IMG/VR virus record: IMGVR_UViG_3300020213_000050
Location: 1 to 41,123 of that record
Origin: a virus
Strand: one strand, 5' to 3'
Length of the DNA stretch: 41,123 bases
Made by a program: the position numbers and the translations under genes. Below the pieces are notes generated by a model. It ran no database searches, was not told the origin of the DNA, and was given only the letters and a program-made list of their open reading frames with translations. Positions 8,016 through 20,652 of the stretch are shown here, piece by piece (the stretch's first letter is position 1; every line of letters starts with the position of its first letter).

Positions 8016-10967
8016 TTAGAATGCTAGTACTTCGATGTTTTCTATAGCTATCTGAGCTCATCCACCAAACCAACGAAATCTGAAATATTTAGATCATGTG
8101 ATAGTGAAGCTTTTGTTGATATTTGTGTCTCATATAGCAATATCGATATCGTCTCTTCATATAGACTTCCAGTTCACTGAGTCTATACTAGTTTCGTAGT
8201 TCAGTGTAGATCAACCTGATCAGCCTGTTTGTCTATACGAGAAGTCAATAAACGCTCATCAAGTAAGAAAGAAGTACTTGTATTGGGTTACACTAGGTGC
8301 AACGAATGACGCGTTTGCTACATCGAATGTCGGTAGATTTAGATCTGCAACACCTCTGATTTGTATTATTCAAGTGCTATATCATCTTCCAACAAAAGTT
8401 AGATCTGTATCTGGTGTTGTCGACAATACTCCAGGAGTTGTAGATGCGTACCACGCCTGGCTGCTGTTGGTAGCTCATGTTTCACTCACTAATCACCTTA
8501 CTTTTGTTGTTACATTTGCTCCAATGGCTGCAGTATTTGTCGCTACTCCTGCGTATGTGTAGTATAGTGGTAATGAACTGTCAGATAATATGACTTTGTC
8601 TCAGTTGTCAAACAAGATCACAACTTTCATAGCTTCCGAATTAGAAGCGACATTGTTCTCTAAGAAGTTAGTGTCTGGGAACGCTGATGATATACCCTTC
8701 ACATTGAAATCAGAGTTTAATCAAATTGTGTTAACACTGAATTGTATAACATAATTTCAAACAGACAGTGTCGGGCTATCCCATAAGTGCTCGAAAGTCA
8801 TAGCGTTAAACCCTATAGTACTAGATAATGTAACAGAAAGTGGAGCGGGCGTATCAAGTGATGGTCAAGTAGCTATAGCTCATGCTCAAGGCGTTCAAGA
8901 AGCAGCATACAGATTTCAAGTTAGAGTGTATTCATTAGTTCATCCCCCCGTTCTCCATCCTTCTGTATAAATAATAGTGCTTATTATTTTTCTAGCTGTA
9001 GTGTTCACGAAAGCCGTTCAAAAGTTTCCTACACTACCTGTTCATGGAAGATTTAATATCACTCAAGAGTCAGTCGGTTGAGTGATTGTGTTATCTCTAT
9101 AGAGATGTTCGCCAGCTGTTATCGCTTCTCAAGCTACATAGGTAACGTTTTCATCCACAACAAGATTGCTTGCTGTTGGCACGATTACTCAGTTAACAGT
9201 CAAACTAGTGACATTCACAGTATTTAGTACTGTTGTTCCGTTATTGATGAATGTGCTTGTGTTGTCGTATACTTGGGTCACTCACACGTTGCTCTCGTAA
9301 GTGTTTATATTCTCTGTGATATCTCAGTTGTGTATGTGTATTTTGTTCTGATAGTTGTTTACCGACACTCCATTATACCAACACCAAGCCTCTACTAGAT
9401 CAAAAGAGAAGAACGCAGCATTACCGCTTGTTATATTTAGTGTCGCATCACCTGCAGCCCAAGAAACCTCGACAGTACCGCTAGTTGTCGCCGTGTTAAA
9501 CACTATACTTTGTGTATTTCAATTGAATAGAGATATGATAGTCTTTGACACTACCGCATCAACGGTGTTGTCATAGTCAACTTTAATTTCCACCCATTGC
9601 GTCGCTACTGGAGCGGTGAAATTTGTAGCAAATAACGGTGTAACCTCACAAGAAATCTGATTAGGTGTGTCTGTGAAATTCTGCGTGATTTGTGTATAAT
9701 TCATTGTACTACCGTCGTAATTAGATATGTAGTTATTATCAAAGTTTTGTATACCTGTAGTTGTAACACCTCACATATCTATAGTTGGGACAGGTAACGC
9801 TGTATACGATATAACGCTTTCGTCGATAGTGTCTGCATTGACACCTATAGAGAATACAAGCCTATTACCTATTGAAACAGGAGTAGTAAGATAACTGATT
9901 GTTCCAGTAGATCAAGATGTATTAGCTACCCATACTGCACCATCCCATATATATATATTACCATTGGCTGGATCAAAACGTCACTCTCCTACAATAGTTC
10001 AAGCTACCGCTGGACTTCATGCAGTTACTGGGAACACTAGCGGGGAAACATACAAGTTCCATGTCGCACCATCCCAGATATATAATTGGTTGTTCACATT
10101 ATCAATGTATAAGTCACCTACACTTGTTCCAACTAACACTGGCACTCCTGCACCTGTAGTAACAGAAACACCGCCTGGCATTCACCCTGTACCTATTAGC
10201 GTCCAATAACCCAATGCTAGATCAGCAGCAAAAGACCCGCTAGATTGATGATTTACCGTACATAAATACAAGTTTCACCCAAAAACAACTATAGACCTAA
10301 TATCATATGTAGTTGACGACACAAAGTTAAACCTATAATAATTAATCGACGTACCCCAAACTTGACATAACGAAGCTTTCCATATTAAGTCAGTCTTGTT
10401 TGTAACTTTCTTAATTATATTTAGGTCGTCGCTATCCTGTACAACAAAAAGGTCATCCAAATGCTGTTGGATGTCTGATTTTTCTACAAGTGAAGAAAAA
10501 TTTCACGCTGTCGTAGACAATTGTACATCGTTAGTTACATTACCAATACCTATATTAGCAGGTGTCGTTTGATGTGGGTTATTTAGGTCTGATAAATGGT
10601 TAGTCGCAGCGTTTAGCTCTGCTACCTTTACCGCAGTGAAATTATTCTCTGTCCTAACATACGTTGAACCGTCTGGTATATCGTCTTGATCAAGCAGGAC
10701 TGTACCTGTTTGCCCGTTCACGCTGTCAACACTGTTGACTTGTGCCCCTGTCTGTACTCCAGCTAGTTTTACTTTCTCTCCTGGCGTCATATATAGATTA
10801 ATCGCACCTGCTGGTAGCATGTCTGTAGTGTTTCACGGCAATCCTGCACCCACGATATTAGACGGGGTGTTTTTCTTTAGATTGTCGCTATCAGAAGTGT
10901 CAGAGAACAACAGGAAGTCTGTATTGTCTGATCAAACCGTAGGTGTCGTTGTTGGGAATATCGCCAT
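8016..10967 (-). CDS. Large tail-fibre protein
   Basis: A 983-aa protein, the longest ORF. The N-terminus (MAIFPTTTPTVGSDNTDFLL) probably attaches to the tail. About residues 50-150 carry collagen-like and NLNNPHQT-type fibre motifs (NSVNGQTGTVLLD, HLSDLNNPHQTTPANIG). Around 284-300 and 336-350 are two Y-x-WDG-x-W units (LYIWDGATWN, IYIWDGAVWV), common in fibre shafts. The long C-terminal half is beta-rich and full of UGA glycines. Receptor recognition is inferred. The first 150 residues use few UGA, the last 500 many. Confidence 0.88.
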
Positions 10968-10968
10968 T

Positions 10969-11112
10969 TTATTGTCGCGTAGGGTTAAATGGTATTGATG
11001 GTCAAATGAAGTAGATCTGGTCTCATGATGCGTCTAGCACCTCGTCTCAGTTCACATCCTCCAATATATACAAATCTGTGTAAGCAACTACGTTTGTCGG
11101 ACTTCGTGTCAT
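10969..11112 (-). CDS. Hypothetical 47-aa protein before the tail fibre
   Basis: ATG to UAA (MTRSPTNVVAYTDLYILEDV...) with three UGA glycines. One base separates its stop from the fibre ATG, so it probably leads the fibre transcript. No family recognised. Confidence 0.55.
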
Positions 11113-11121
11113 TTTTTTATC

Positions 11122-11151
11122 CAAAAATAAATACACTTTTTGGGGTGTATT
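11122..11151 (-). terminator. Terminator-like hairpin upstream of the fibre transcript
   Basis: On the minus strand AATACAC pairs with GTGTATT around an A/C-rich loop and is followed by TATTTTT. It would end transcripts coming from the upstream virion genes, leaving the fibre genes with their own promoter. Confidence 0.55.
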
Positions 11152-11203
11152 GTGTTGGATACTCACGGGGGTCTGTGAGCATCCAGCACAACACACCCCC
11201 GTG
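11152..11203 (-). ncRNA. Strong hairpin with an exclusive alternative pairing
   Basis: Segments 11152-11160 and 11181-11189 pair (GTGTTGGAT with ATCCAGCAC), continued by CTCAC/GTGAG (11162-11166 with 11175-11179). A competing eight-base stem CACGGGGG/CCCCCGTG (11164-11171 with 11196-11203) uses the same bases. Lies in the only long gap of the virion operon (11113-11273). Could be a terminator partner, a processing site or an attenuator. Confidence 0.55.
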
Positions 11204-11273
11204 TTCTATAAAACTGCCTATATCATACGGTTATATATTCATTTTTCAAATGATTTGTGCTTGTTTTGTGTTT

Positions 11274-11486
11274 CTAGTGATACAGGTGGTTCATATCTAT
11301 GAAATCAGCACGTAAATCAGCAACACCTTTAGTGTTCTCGTGGAGTATCTCCGTCTTCCGTACTAGCTCCTTTTGTACCATTCCAAGATCAAATTCAAGG
11401 TCTTCAATCCTATATGTAAGCCCTCTGATCACAAACAGAATAACTATTGTAGATCAAATTAGAAATCACTTTGCCCAATTATCCAT
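11274..11486 (-). CDS. Single-TM coiled-coil protein
   Basis: 70 aa: TM segment near residues 8-24 (FLIGSTIVILFVIRG) followed by a charged helix. Two UGA glycines, both at the TM. It follows the virion protein genes, so it may be a minor virion or membrane-insertion protein, or a holin-type protein away from the amidase. Confidence 0.6.
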
Positions 11487-11492
11487 GTATGG

Positions 11493-12074
11493 TTATATTA
11501 GTTGTAAAATGTTATTTGTTCCCCTCATCTGGTTTGTGTTCGATGTGGTTCTAGTAGGGCTTTTCAAAGATAAGTTTTTTGGTAATATATGCCTATTTCT
11601 TCTTCTATTATTATTGATAGTATCATACATATCGCTAGCGGCAAATTGATCTAGATTGAAATCCTCACTGATACTTTCGATAACCCTCTCTTTTTTTATT
11701 ATCCAATCTTTCTCTTGTTTTCTATTATATTCTTTACCTACTTTTTGCCTTCAAACTTTACCAATCCTTTGTTCTATATTCTCTATTGTTTCAATCTTTT
11801 TTGAGTATTCATCGTATCTTGTGTCTAGACCCGCTATCTCTCTTTCTATCTTTATATAGAAATCTTTTACCTCGTCAGAGTCTGGGTTATTTACCATCCA
11901 CTCCGTTTCTTTATCATCAGTCATCTTTTTTAGTTGTTTTTGCATGGCTGGGTTAGTATATAGTTTGTTGTTTGCTAGCTCATTCATTGCAGACTCAAAT
12001 GCTTCATAAGCATCGTCGTCTACTGGCTTGCTTATAGCTGTATTGTCAGCCTCTCTTGTCAAGCGACCACCCAA
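11493..12074 (-). CDS. Helical virion-region protein, probable TTG start
   Basis: About 193 aa, highly charged and helical (YEAFESAMNELANNKLY, QLKKMTDDKETEW), with one UGA Gly. No ATG is available in the open stretch. TTG at 12074 (LGGRLTRE) or 12062 are the candidates; a purine run AAGAAGGAG lies just before 12074 and suits the later one better. Placed among internal virion protein genes; could be a core protein. Function unknown. Confidence 0.6.
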
Positions 12075-12098
12075 CTCCTTCTTTTTTATATTGAAAGA

Positions 12099-14387
12099 TT
12101 AAAGAGCATCACTATTTGTTGACCTCTCCATAGCCTCTGTGGCTCTTTGTAAATATCTAGTCTTAATGAAGTCGGGGGTGATCTCTTGTATATTTCTTCT
12201 TACCTGTGGTGCTTGACCAACAAAGACCTGCTTCTGTCATTCAGGTAGATCGTATGTCTTTCATACTGTAAGTTCTCATTCAGAGACTGGCACTAGAGAC
12301 ATAGACTCTTTCACCTTCGGGTTATCCTGTACTATTTTTTGTAACGCTTCAGCATCTGTTTTGTTGAATGAACCGTCCAAGACCTTTGTCTCTAGCCCTT
12401 CACTAAATACTTTTGCGGTAGTCTTTGTGCCTTTCAATCTTCATTTTACCTTCGCTATCTTTTGTAATAGATCCATCATAACCCTAGGATTAGTCACCGC
12501 AAGAATAGCCAGACCTACAGAACCTGCCTGTAGCAAATTATCTCAATCAAATCATGAAGCAGCTCCTCATATTCATCAAGCCACCAATATTGATTGTGTG
12601 TACTTTCATACGCTATTTCAGATAGCCGCTTCTACATCCTCAAAAGCTAGTATCGCATCAGATATGTGTTCCGCATTAGGGTTTAGTTTCATGATACGTT
12701 TCAATCTTTCACCGTTGTTCTCTTTCGCAAGGTTTCTGAACTTGCTGAGTGCTGTGTCTTTCAATGTTCAATCTCTATTGTAGAAGTCCTTTTTAACTGC
12801 ATCATATGTTCTCTTTGATGATGCGAATTTGCTATCCAAATCATTCAGACCTTCTATGTTTTCTTTCAATATCTTGTCAAAATATCTCCTTATCTGTTTT
12901 ACGACTGCTTGCCCTTTCGGTGTTATATCAATATTGTAGCTCACTAGATCATCTAACCCACTTCTTAGGTTCAGGGCAACGTCTGGTGTCATACTACCTC
13001 TTTTATACATATCTCCAAAAGCTTGTTGTATTACCTTTTGTGATGCTAGATTTTTAACAGAACTATTTGAAAAGTCTAGCCCCTCCTTTGTGATCTTGAT
13101 ACTGTATTTGCTAAAGATATCGTCTATGTTTGATTTCATCATAGAGACATCTACAGGTTTTGTTATACCTCTTATCGGGGTGTATGCCTTTCATAGATCA
13201 GACAGATCCTTTCAAGCCTTATCAACCGATCACATAAATCTTTCAAACAGTTCTGTGCTAGACACCTCGCCACGCTTCATTGTGTTGTATACATCAGTCG
13301 CTTTACCTGATCAGAGTCAAACTCTCTTAGCTCTTTCGGATAATCACGTAACTTTCAAGAAAGCTGAGTCCGACATATCCGCTATAATCTTTCTTGTTCA
13401 TGAAGTAGCTGTTGCCATTCATTGTCATACACTCTTAGCTCAGGCTGGTATTGATGCAGGCAGCATACTTGCACCTTTATTTATAGCTCACCTTAGCCCA
13501 CCAGTAGGTATTTTTGATACTCATTGTTTGATGAGGTTTTTAGTAACACCAAGTGTAGCAATATCCAGTACTCACATAGCACCAGCAAAAGCGTTTCATA
13601 GGTTCTTAGCAGCCCTTGGGTGTTGTTCCGCTAGTGCCACTATATCCTCGATAGGTAGCCTATCCGCTATTCATTGCATCATCTCTTTAGCACCTTTACT
13701 TTCCATAGCTACATACACATCCCTACTTGCCAATCCTCCATTGACTAGGTTATCAACAAATTCTATTGCTCCTATACTTCACTCTCCGATCACGGTAGAT
13801 GCGACACCCATGAGAGCACCAAAGGTAGATAAGGCATTCTCTGCACTCTGCATAGCTGAACGTCAAGACGACATTCAGGCGGTATCTAATTCTAAGTCTT
13901 GTCAATACTCATTTGCTATCTTTGCAAGAGCTGTTTTGGTGTTTGTCGCTCTTTTCCATAGATCTTTACCCGTTCTTTTGAATGTTCACATTTTGTATTC
14001 ATCAAGAGCTCACTCTATACCCTCATTCTTTTTTATAAAGAACATAGCTCTTTTTGTAGCGTCTGAGTCAGCAGGCAATCACATTTCTTTTGTTGCTCTC
14101 TCCGCTATCGCGTCTATTTTATCGGGGTCTATATTGTATCTGTTCTCGATATCAGATGACACATTCTTGAATATACGATCCTGTTTTTCGGTGTCTATTG
14201 GCGTGTATGTAGGAGATTGCAATGTTCCTGATCCCTGCTGTTTTGGTTGAAAAAAGTCTGTAGACTGCAACGGTCACGCTGGTCTCTGTGGCATCAGCGG
14301 TGATGCTCACATAGGTATCATTCACTTTGATACATTCAACATAGGTATTGCTGATTGAAGTGGTGATTGAAGTGGTGATTGTACCAT
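12099..14387 (-). CDS. Large internal virion protein, glycine-zipper helices
   Basis: 762 aa. Starts with a Pro/Gln-rich repeat (MVQSPLQSPLQSAIPM), then long helices with Gly/Ala-rich hydrophobic stretches (e.g. FAGAMGVLDIATLGVTKN; near the C-terminus GGIGGAASGFDGDN followed by VGLAILAVTNPR), the kind found in phage ejection proteins that enter membranes. About 40 UGA glycines. Gene order (after nozzle and M23-like protein) matches internal core proteins of T7-like phages; no enzymatic motif seen. Confidence 0.7.
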
Positions 14388-14396
14388 ATTTGTCTG

Positions 14397-17249
14397 TTAA
14401 TAGTTAAACTGGTTGTTGTACTCTTCGTCAAATGCTGCAAACTCGTTTTGTGTGCTTTGTTGGTTTGCTTGGTTTTCTTTTGCTTTTCTTTGTGCTATCA
14501 GGCTAGGATTGTAGAGTAATCAATATGATCCTGCTTTTTCTGCTACAGCGTCGTTGAAAGTATTTCTAGCATTTTCAAACTGTTGTATAAGTCTAGCCTT
14601 CGATTTGAATTTTGCTGACAAGTTTGTTGGTCTACCACCAAGCACTTCCTCCATTATCTCCAAATCGGGTCAGTTTAGGACTCACAGATTGTATATTTCC
14701 TTACCTTGTAGTAGTATATCTTCGTATAGTTGTGTCATCTGATCCTTAATTTGTCCTGGCATTACCTCTGATCAATACTGTTCAACTAGTGCTATAAGCT
14801 TATCAAATGAAGGTTGGGCAGAAGCAGTTGCATCAATACTAGCTAATAGCTTTTGTTTAATAGCATTAGGCGTTCTTGTAAGTGTTCCAGCATTTGTAAC
14901 ATCAAATCACTTCATAGCGAAATCTGATTTTGCTGTCTTAACAAAGTCTTTGTTAGCCTCTGTAACAAATTTGTAACTATCCATTCACATACCTTTGAGG
15001 GTCGCGGGTGTTGGCATAGTTCAAGACTCGATATACTTCGTGAACATTGGTGAGTATCACGACAGATCCTTGTGTGATGCGGACATTTGCTTCAGCATTT
15101 GGTCAGCCTGTTGTACCGAGTACATTTTACCATCAGTTCCATATATAGATACACTAGCGTGTGTCCCTCTATGTGCTAGATCAGGTCTTAGCAATACCCC
15201 ATCTTTTCTAACCCAAGTGTATTGTCAAGTGTTTGGGTCTTTAGTCTTGACGTTACCAGTATTACCAACAAACCCTATGGTCTCGCCTGCTGAAACTGGT
15301 ATGTTTAATACTTCTCTTCAAGAAAATTCCTTTCATTGTAGTAGATGTTGTATAGTCGTTTCGTCCATGTGATCAGTCGTCATAGTTCTACCGTCAGCAA
15401 ACCTCATGCTGACCCTTATCTCTCATGCTTTACCTTTTGATAATCATGTCACTACTCCATCTTGCGGTGCAACAAAAGCAGTCCCTTTTGGGGCTGGATA
15501 ATCAGCTCCAGTGTTTCATGGGTAGTCGTTTGCTTGTTGTCAAAACAAAGAAAATGTGCTATCAGTTATTTCGGGGTATCAAGCCTCTGTCTGTCAAGCT
15601 ATTGATCATTGTCAAACTGGTATGTCATATCTCCCAGTCTCGGGGTTGAATTGGTAGGTTACGTCTCATGATTTCACTGTTTCCATAAGCATTTTACTAT
15701 CAAAACCAGACTTTTGGAACTTAGTTTGGTTTAGCATGTTAGCAAGAATGTCTTGTGGTGCGTGTCCTTGCTGTAGAGCTTGGTTCATGAAGTCCATATC
15801 ACCATTATCAGGGTTACCGTATTTTGCTAGTGTGTTGTATATTAATCACTCTTGATAGTTTTGGTACATATTAGAATAACCTTCTGGTATCTGTCCGTTT
15901 TGTTCCATCTGTGTTAGCTCCTCAAATCACATACCGAAAAGAGCTGCACCGTCTGACGCTGCCAGGAAGTCCATAGTCTGTTTCTGTTGTTGTAGGCTTC
16001 TTTGTAGCTCCTGCTCTTTCTCTTGTCTTACCCTTTCATAGTCCGCCACTTTAGCCTCACGTGTAGCTAGTACTGTTTGTAGCTTGTTGTTTATACCGAT
16101 CTGTCTATCGTAAGTGATAGCGTTCAATGCTGATTTGCTGATGCTGGTTGGGAACTCCGCCTCTATGTTTGTCTTTAGATTTTGTAGCTCCTGTTGTAGT
16201 CAGGTAATTTCTGTATCAGTCGTGCTGATCTCTCATGACAATGTTCTCAATCTATCATCGCCAGTGATTGCTGCTATAGCCTGTGTCGTTTGAGCATCAG
16301 GATTGGTTATACCTAACGACTCTCTTACGCCTTGTGCTGTTGTTTTCGGTGCGACATATCCTCACCTACTATCTGAGACCTCGTCATTAAAAAACTGTAC
16401 TCTGTCTTTTTCACGCTTAGCAGCTAGTGCCGCCTTGTATTTCTCTGATCCAAATATTCATTGTTTCACTGCTGATGGTATATCAGACATTTTCATAGCT
16501 TGTAGCATCGTCTCGTCATCCATATTCATCAGGACGTCTGTTACTTGTTGGTTCTTAGCTATCTGCTCTTGTGAAAGTGTAACCTCGTTAGTTCCTTTCT
16601 CATCAAACCTTTTACCTAGAAAAAACATAGCATCTTGTGCCATTTCAGGTGTCCCGCCTACCTCAGCTAGTTTGTCCACTATCTGTTTTCTTGTCGACTC
16701 GTCAAGCTCTCTTCCATTAGCAGCAGCATCAGATATTAGTTTATAGGCTTTGTCTGCAAGCTTCACCGCTCACGATTTGTTCGTACTGAACGCCTCACCA
16801 ATTGCTCCTTGATTTGGTGTGTTTTCTGTGAGTGGTCATATATCTCTTGTCGGTGTGTTATCTGTCAGTGGTCATATATCTTGTGTAGGTTGTTGTGTGG
16901 TTGGCGTAGCCCTTTGACCAGGCACACCTGCTGAAGGTCTTTGTGGAGGTGTTGACTGTTGTAGCTCTGTTAATTGTTGTGGAGGTGTAGGAGTTTGTGC
17001 TGGTGAAGAGAATGACTGATTTTTTGGAACTGGTGACGGTGACTGCATCATTGGTGATGAAAGCGGTGCGTAAGATATGTTAGGTCAACGTGGGGTTGCT
17101 GGCATTCACGCCATAGCACCTGCTCAGACTAACGGTTGCGACGGGTTCAAAAATCATCCAGAAACATTGATGTTCTGTAATGGTTGTCATTCTTTCTTTG
17201 GTATTGTTCCCCTCACTTCCTCTGTGGGGCTTATCATCGATTTTGCCAT
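14397..17249 (-). CDS. 950-aa virion protein with M23-like peptidase domain
   Basis: The N-terminal ~160 residues are Pro/Gln/Ser-rich with a repeat (TQDIGPLTDNTP, TRDIGPLTENTP). A helical middle follows, with a coiled coil near residues 380-440. About residues 570-710 resemble an M23 metallopeptidase: DYPAPKGTAFVAPQDGVV, then AGETIGFVGNTGNV and RGTHASVSIYG. In active M23 enzymes the first motif is HxxxD and the last HxH; here the first His is Asn (NTGAD) and the last is THAS, so zinc binding is doubtful. The C-terminus is helical. Likely an ejected virion protein that locally opens or binds peptidoglycan. ATG overlaps the preceding stop by one base (TAATG). Confidence 0.75.
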
Positions 17250-18157
17250 TATTGTGCTATAATACTAAATCATGTTTGGTATTGTGTAGATGTTGGGAAT
17301 GTTGTTCAAGGTGTAGCGGTTAGATCTGATCATGCATTATGTCTTACTTCTACTGATATAATGTCTCATTCTTCCAACTTTCCGTATCGTACGACTTTTT
17401 GACTCACATAGTCGAGAGCTGAAGATGTAGATGTTGTTGTTGCCGTTATCGGTCAACCAACACTATCTGTTCACGTGGTTATAAACGCCATTGCGGGTAT
17501 CTCGTGCATATCATATGCTATTTGTTGTACACCCTTCATAAGCCTTAGTTCTGTCTTGGTCTCACCTTGCTTTTGTAGCCATGACACGTTTCAAAGTAGT
17601 AAATAGTATCATGTGTAGGGTATTATTCATGTTTTTATGCCCCTACTGTCTGGTAGTGTGCTAGTTACGTAGTCAAGAGATAGTCATCATATCTGTGTAT
17701 ATACTCATGTCGGTATAAGTTCGTCTATGATTGCGTAGTTCCTAAGGAAGTAGCTTTGTTGCTCCGCCCAAAAGCTAATCGTGTTTGTTCTTTCTCGATC
17801 CGATGGAGCTGGCATCAGTGGAGTTCAAGCCCCTGTCTCTGTATACCAAAGCACTCAAGCAACGTCCGCATAGTCTCACGGTTGTGCGATATACGCATTT
17901 GATACGGTTGGTACAGTTCATCAGCGGTAGAACTCGCTTACATATATTTCTATCTTTCTCGTCTTAGTGTTGTAGATCATATCTCAACGCCTAGGTTTCG
18001 CTGGTCTCTCTGCCCAAGCCCCAAGAAATCTGAATCACATTTGATTGACCTTTTGATTGTTCGCCTCAACTCAAAATCATGGTGTCGTATCCGTAACAAT
18101 AGGGTCAACATTGACAGCATTTGTATCTATATGATCTCTATTGCTCAGCTTGTTCAT
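17249..18157 (-). CDS. 302-aa tail-region virion protein
   Basis: MNKLSNRDHIDTNAVNVD..., beta-rich with Trp/Tyr clusters (FRFLGAWAERPAKPRRG, FWAEQQSYFLRNY). About 25 UGA glycines. Its start lies 20 bases inside the end of the nozzle-like gene and its stop abuts the 950-aa gene, so all are co-translated. Could be a tail knob or adaptor; no named family. Confidence 0.7.
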
Positions 18158-19577
18158 ATTCAACACTCATAGAGTAGAGTAAAGGTGTGACTGATGTATT
18201 GGTAGTGGTCATTTCTATTTTGTACTGGAATTCATAACCCTGTCTCACTATATTTGGAGACGATATCTTTATATTTCTATCTGTTCATGTGATAGTTTTG
18301 AGTAGTTCATATGTCTTTCATCCGTCCACCGCAACGTATATACTTAGTGTTGTGTTGGCTGGCGTTTCTTTTCTGACTACTACCTCCTTTATTCTCACTC
18401 TATACACTCACATAACATACTTCTTTGTGTAGTATAGCCCGCTTGCTTGGTATGTCGGGGTTGGTGTCCTAAAGAATGGTATCCTAATTATAGATCAATT
18501 AAGATTAGCGTCCTGTACTGAAGCATAAAGAACGTCTGGGGTTGCCGGCTCAAACCAAACACCGCCAATATACTGTCGTGCGTCATTCAATATCTCTATA
18601 ACTGTGCCTTGCGGTAATCATGGAGTCTTGTTACCATAACTCTCTATAGCACGCATCCATGAGTTCGGTATAAACACTGACTTCTCGTCTGCTACCATAC
18701 TCATATTTCAGTAAGGAGTTTTCAATCAATAAGCATGTCTTCGCTGTTCTTGTGATCCATAAGCGTCATCAAGCGTGAACTGTCAAGTTCTTAATAACTG
18801 GAACGATTGCCCTTGTGACATAAAAAATTTTGAGTAGATATCTGCCGCCGCTCACGCTACAACGTAGTCATAGTTTCTTGTAGTGTATACAAATCTAATC
18901 ATCAGTCAAAGATCTACGTATCAGTCGTGTTGTTCACTGAATCAGTCCCAAAAATATTTCCTACCGCTTTGTAGATATATAGATATCTGTTGTCACTGTC
19001 TAGTCACTCATACAACATTACTCTCAAGCGTCAAACTAGGCGATATCAAAGGTAGCTGAGATATAAGTACAGAGTATACAACATTTTTTCAAATAAAATA
19101 TAGTACATCTTCGCTGTCGTTTACAGCAGGACAGTATAGATGACCTTGCACATCGGGTTGGAATTGTGTTAAATCTGGGTTGATACCGTAATCAATAGCC
19201 GTAGCTAACCAGTTAGGCGTTCAAGAAGAACTAAGCGGTGTCTGTGTCAGTTTGAGCCTCCCAGCTTGAATGTAAAAACCTATAAAGTTAGCTCAAAACT
19301 TTATAGCGTTATAGAATTTTCAGGCTGGTAGAGCATACACAACAACACCAGAAGAGTTGTACACCTCACCTGCATCAGTCCAGTAGTAGCTATTTGTCTG
19401 TGCTACAGTCACTCCTAATCATGTGTTGATTTCTAATTCCATAGCCCTATTCAACTTCAAGACTTCTGGTTGTGACATTCAATCAAGATTTTGTTGGTAT
19501 GAAGACATAGCCTCAGATGTATAAGCATCTGAGTCCGACATCCCCCCATAAAATTTGTTGATTGCTAGCTTTTGCAT
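18138..19577 (-). CDS. Tail tube / nozzle-like protein (T7 gp12 or P22 gp10 position)
   Basis: 479 aa. Beta-rich with repeated short blades (DVLYFIGKNVVYSVL; IRFVYTTRNYDYVVAG; ILNDARQYIGGVWFEP) suggesting a beta-propeller, as in podovirus nozzle or stabilisation proteins. It follows the adaptor gene by two bases, the usual order. C-terminal ~120 residues form a separate beta domain (RIKEVVVRKETPAN...). About 20 UGA glycines. Identity inferred from order and fold impression. Confidence 0.65.
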
Positions 19578-19579
19578 AT

Positions 19580-20281
19580 CTAGTATATGTATTCATTAAA
19601 TGTAGCGTTGAATCACTTCATAGGTCTTATCAATCTTTTCTTTAGCTGTGTCAACATCGGTCTTTTCTTCAACTCCAGCTGTTGCTGGTAATAAGCTACC
19701 CTATCGTCTTGCTGTCTATGCTGGTATACATACGGTATTACAGCGAAAGCGATAACATCGTGATACTCTCTCTCAATCAGTATGTCCGCTTCAGTCATTG
19801 TGCTTGTCAAATCGTACGGTCTTTGGTTGGCTGTCATAATTAAACCAGCGATCACGGTATCCGTTGGTGTTGGGAAAATTTGTACAGAGTTATCCGTGAT
19901 AATATAGAAAGGGTTAGCTGTCGATTGATTAACTGCGTACCATTCGGGTGATCTATCCAAGTTGTCCCAATCACGGTATATAGCCCTGACAGGGTACGTT
20001 ATAGAATTGTAATATTTGATGTGTAGCGTATCAATCTTGATTTGTCCTGTAGCTACCACTCACGGAGCTTGCACGGGTAAACTTAGTGCATACGAGGAAA
20101 CACCTGTAACAAGGTTAGTTGTCAAGGTGCGTAGTTTGTAGTTCTTATCAATACCAGCGACGTCTTGCCGTAGCTTCCTATACTCTACGTTTAGGTATCT
20201 GTATAGATCAGCATCTGGTATCTCGTCGACTCTACACCCTGAGAGTGTTCTGGCATATTGTACGATTTCACTAGGAGTCAT
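19580..20281 (-). CDS. Head-tail adaptor (gp11/gp4-like)
   Basis: 233 aa. N-terminus MTPSEIVQYARTLSGCR then EIPDADLYRYLNVEYRKL is the helical start typical of podovirus adaptors (T7 gp11, P22 gp4), followed by a beta region and a C-terminal helix (LIEREYHDVIAFAVIPYVYQ). Two UGA glycines join the two halves and the tail. Between capsid and nozzle genes, as expected. Confidence 0.75.
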
Positions 20282-20313
20282 TATCTATACTTATGTGCTA
20301 AACAAGCCCCCAA

Positions 20314-20610
20314 TTATCTGTTTCTTTTGTTCTTTGTCTCTACAGTAGGATTTACTATTTCTATAGCGGGTTTCCCTAATGCAGGCTCTTCAGCAATATC
20401 TACTCCACGAATATTTACATGTTCAACAGATGTTAGTAAATTAGTTCCATCAGTAATAACGTCATCATTTACAACAGCTACTTTAGCTTTCACCGCCTTC
20501 TTAGCTACTGTTTCTTTGTTTGCTTCTTTGCTTTCTTTTGCAAGTCTGTCTTTTAATATTTGGCTAGCTGGAACCATAACTCAATTTCTTTTGAAGAATG
20601 CATTGTTCAT
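20314..20610 (-). CDS. Hypothetical 98-aa head-region protein
   Basis: Starts MNNAFFKRNGVMVPASQ; the first part is Lys/Ala helical (KEANKETVAKKAVKAK), the rest acidic beta. ATG at 20610 is chosen over 20577; a TATAAT box four bases before it suggests a very short or leaderless message after the capsid terminator. One UGA. Could be a head completion or minor capsid protein. Confidence 0.6.
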
Positions 20611-20652
20611 AATGATTATAGTGAGATAATAAAGATTATTTTAATAATAAGA

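Noticed and set aside
13090-14250. Long plus-strand frame of 386 codons
   Set aside because: It lies opposite the 762-aa virion gene, whose UGA-Gly frame explains the region and fits the operon direction.
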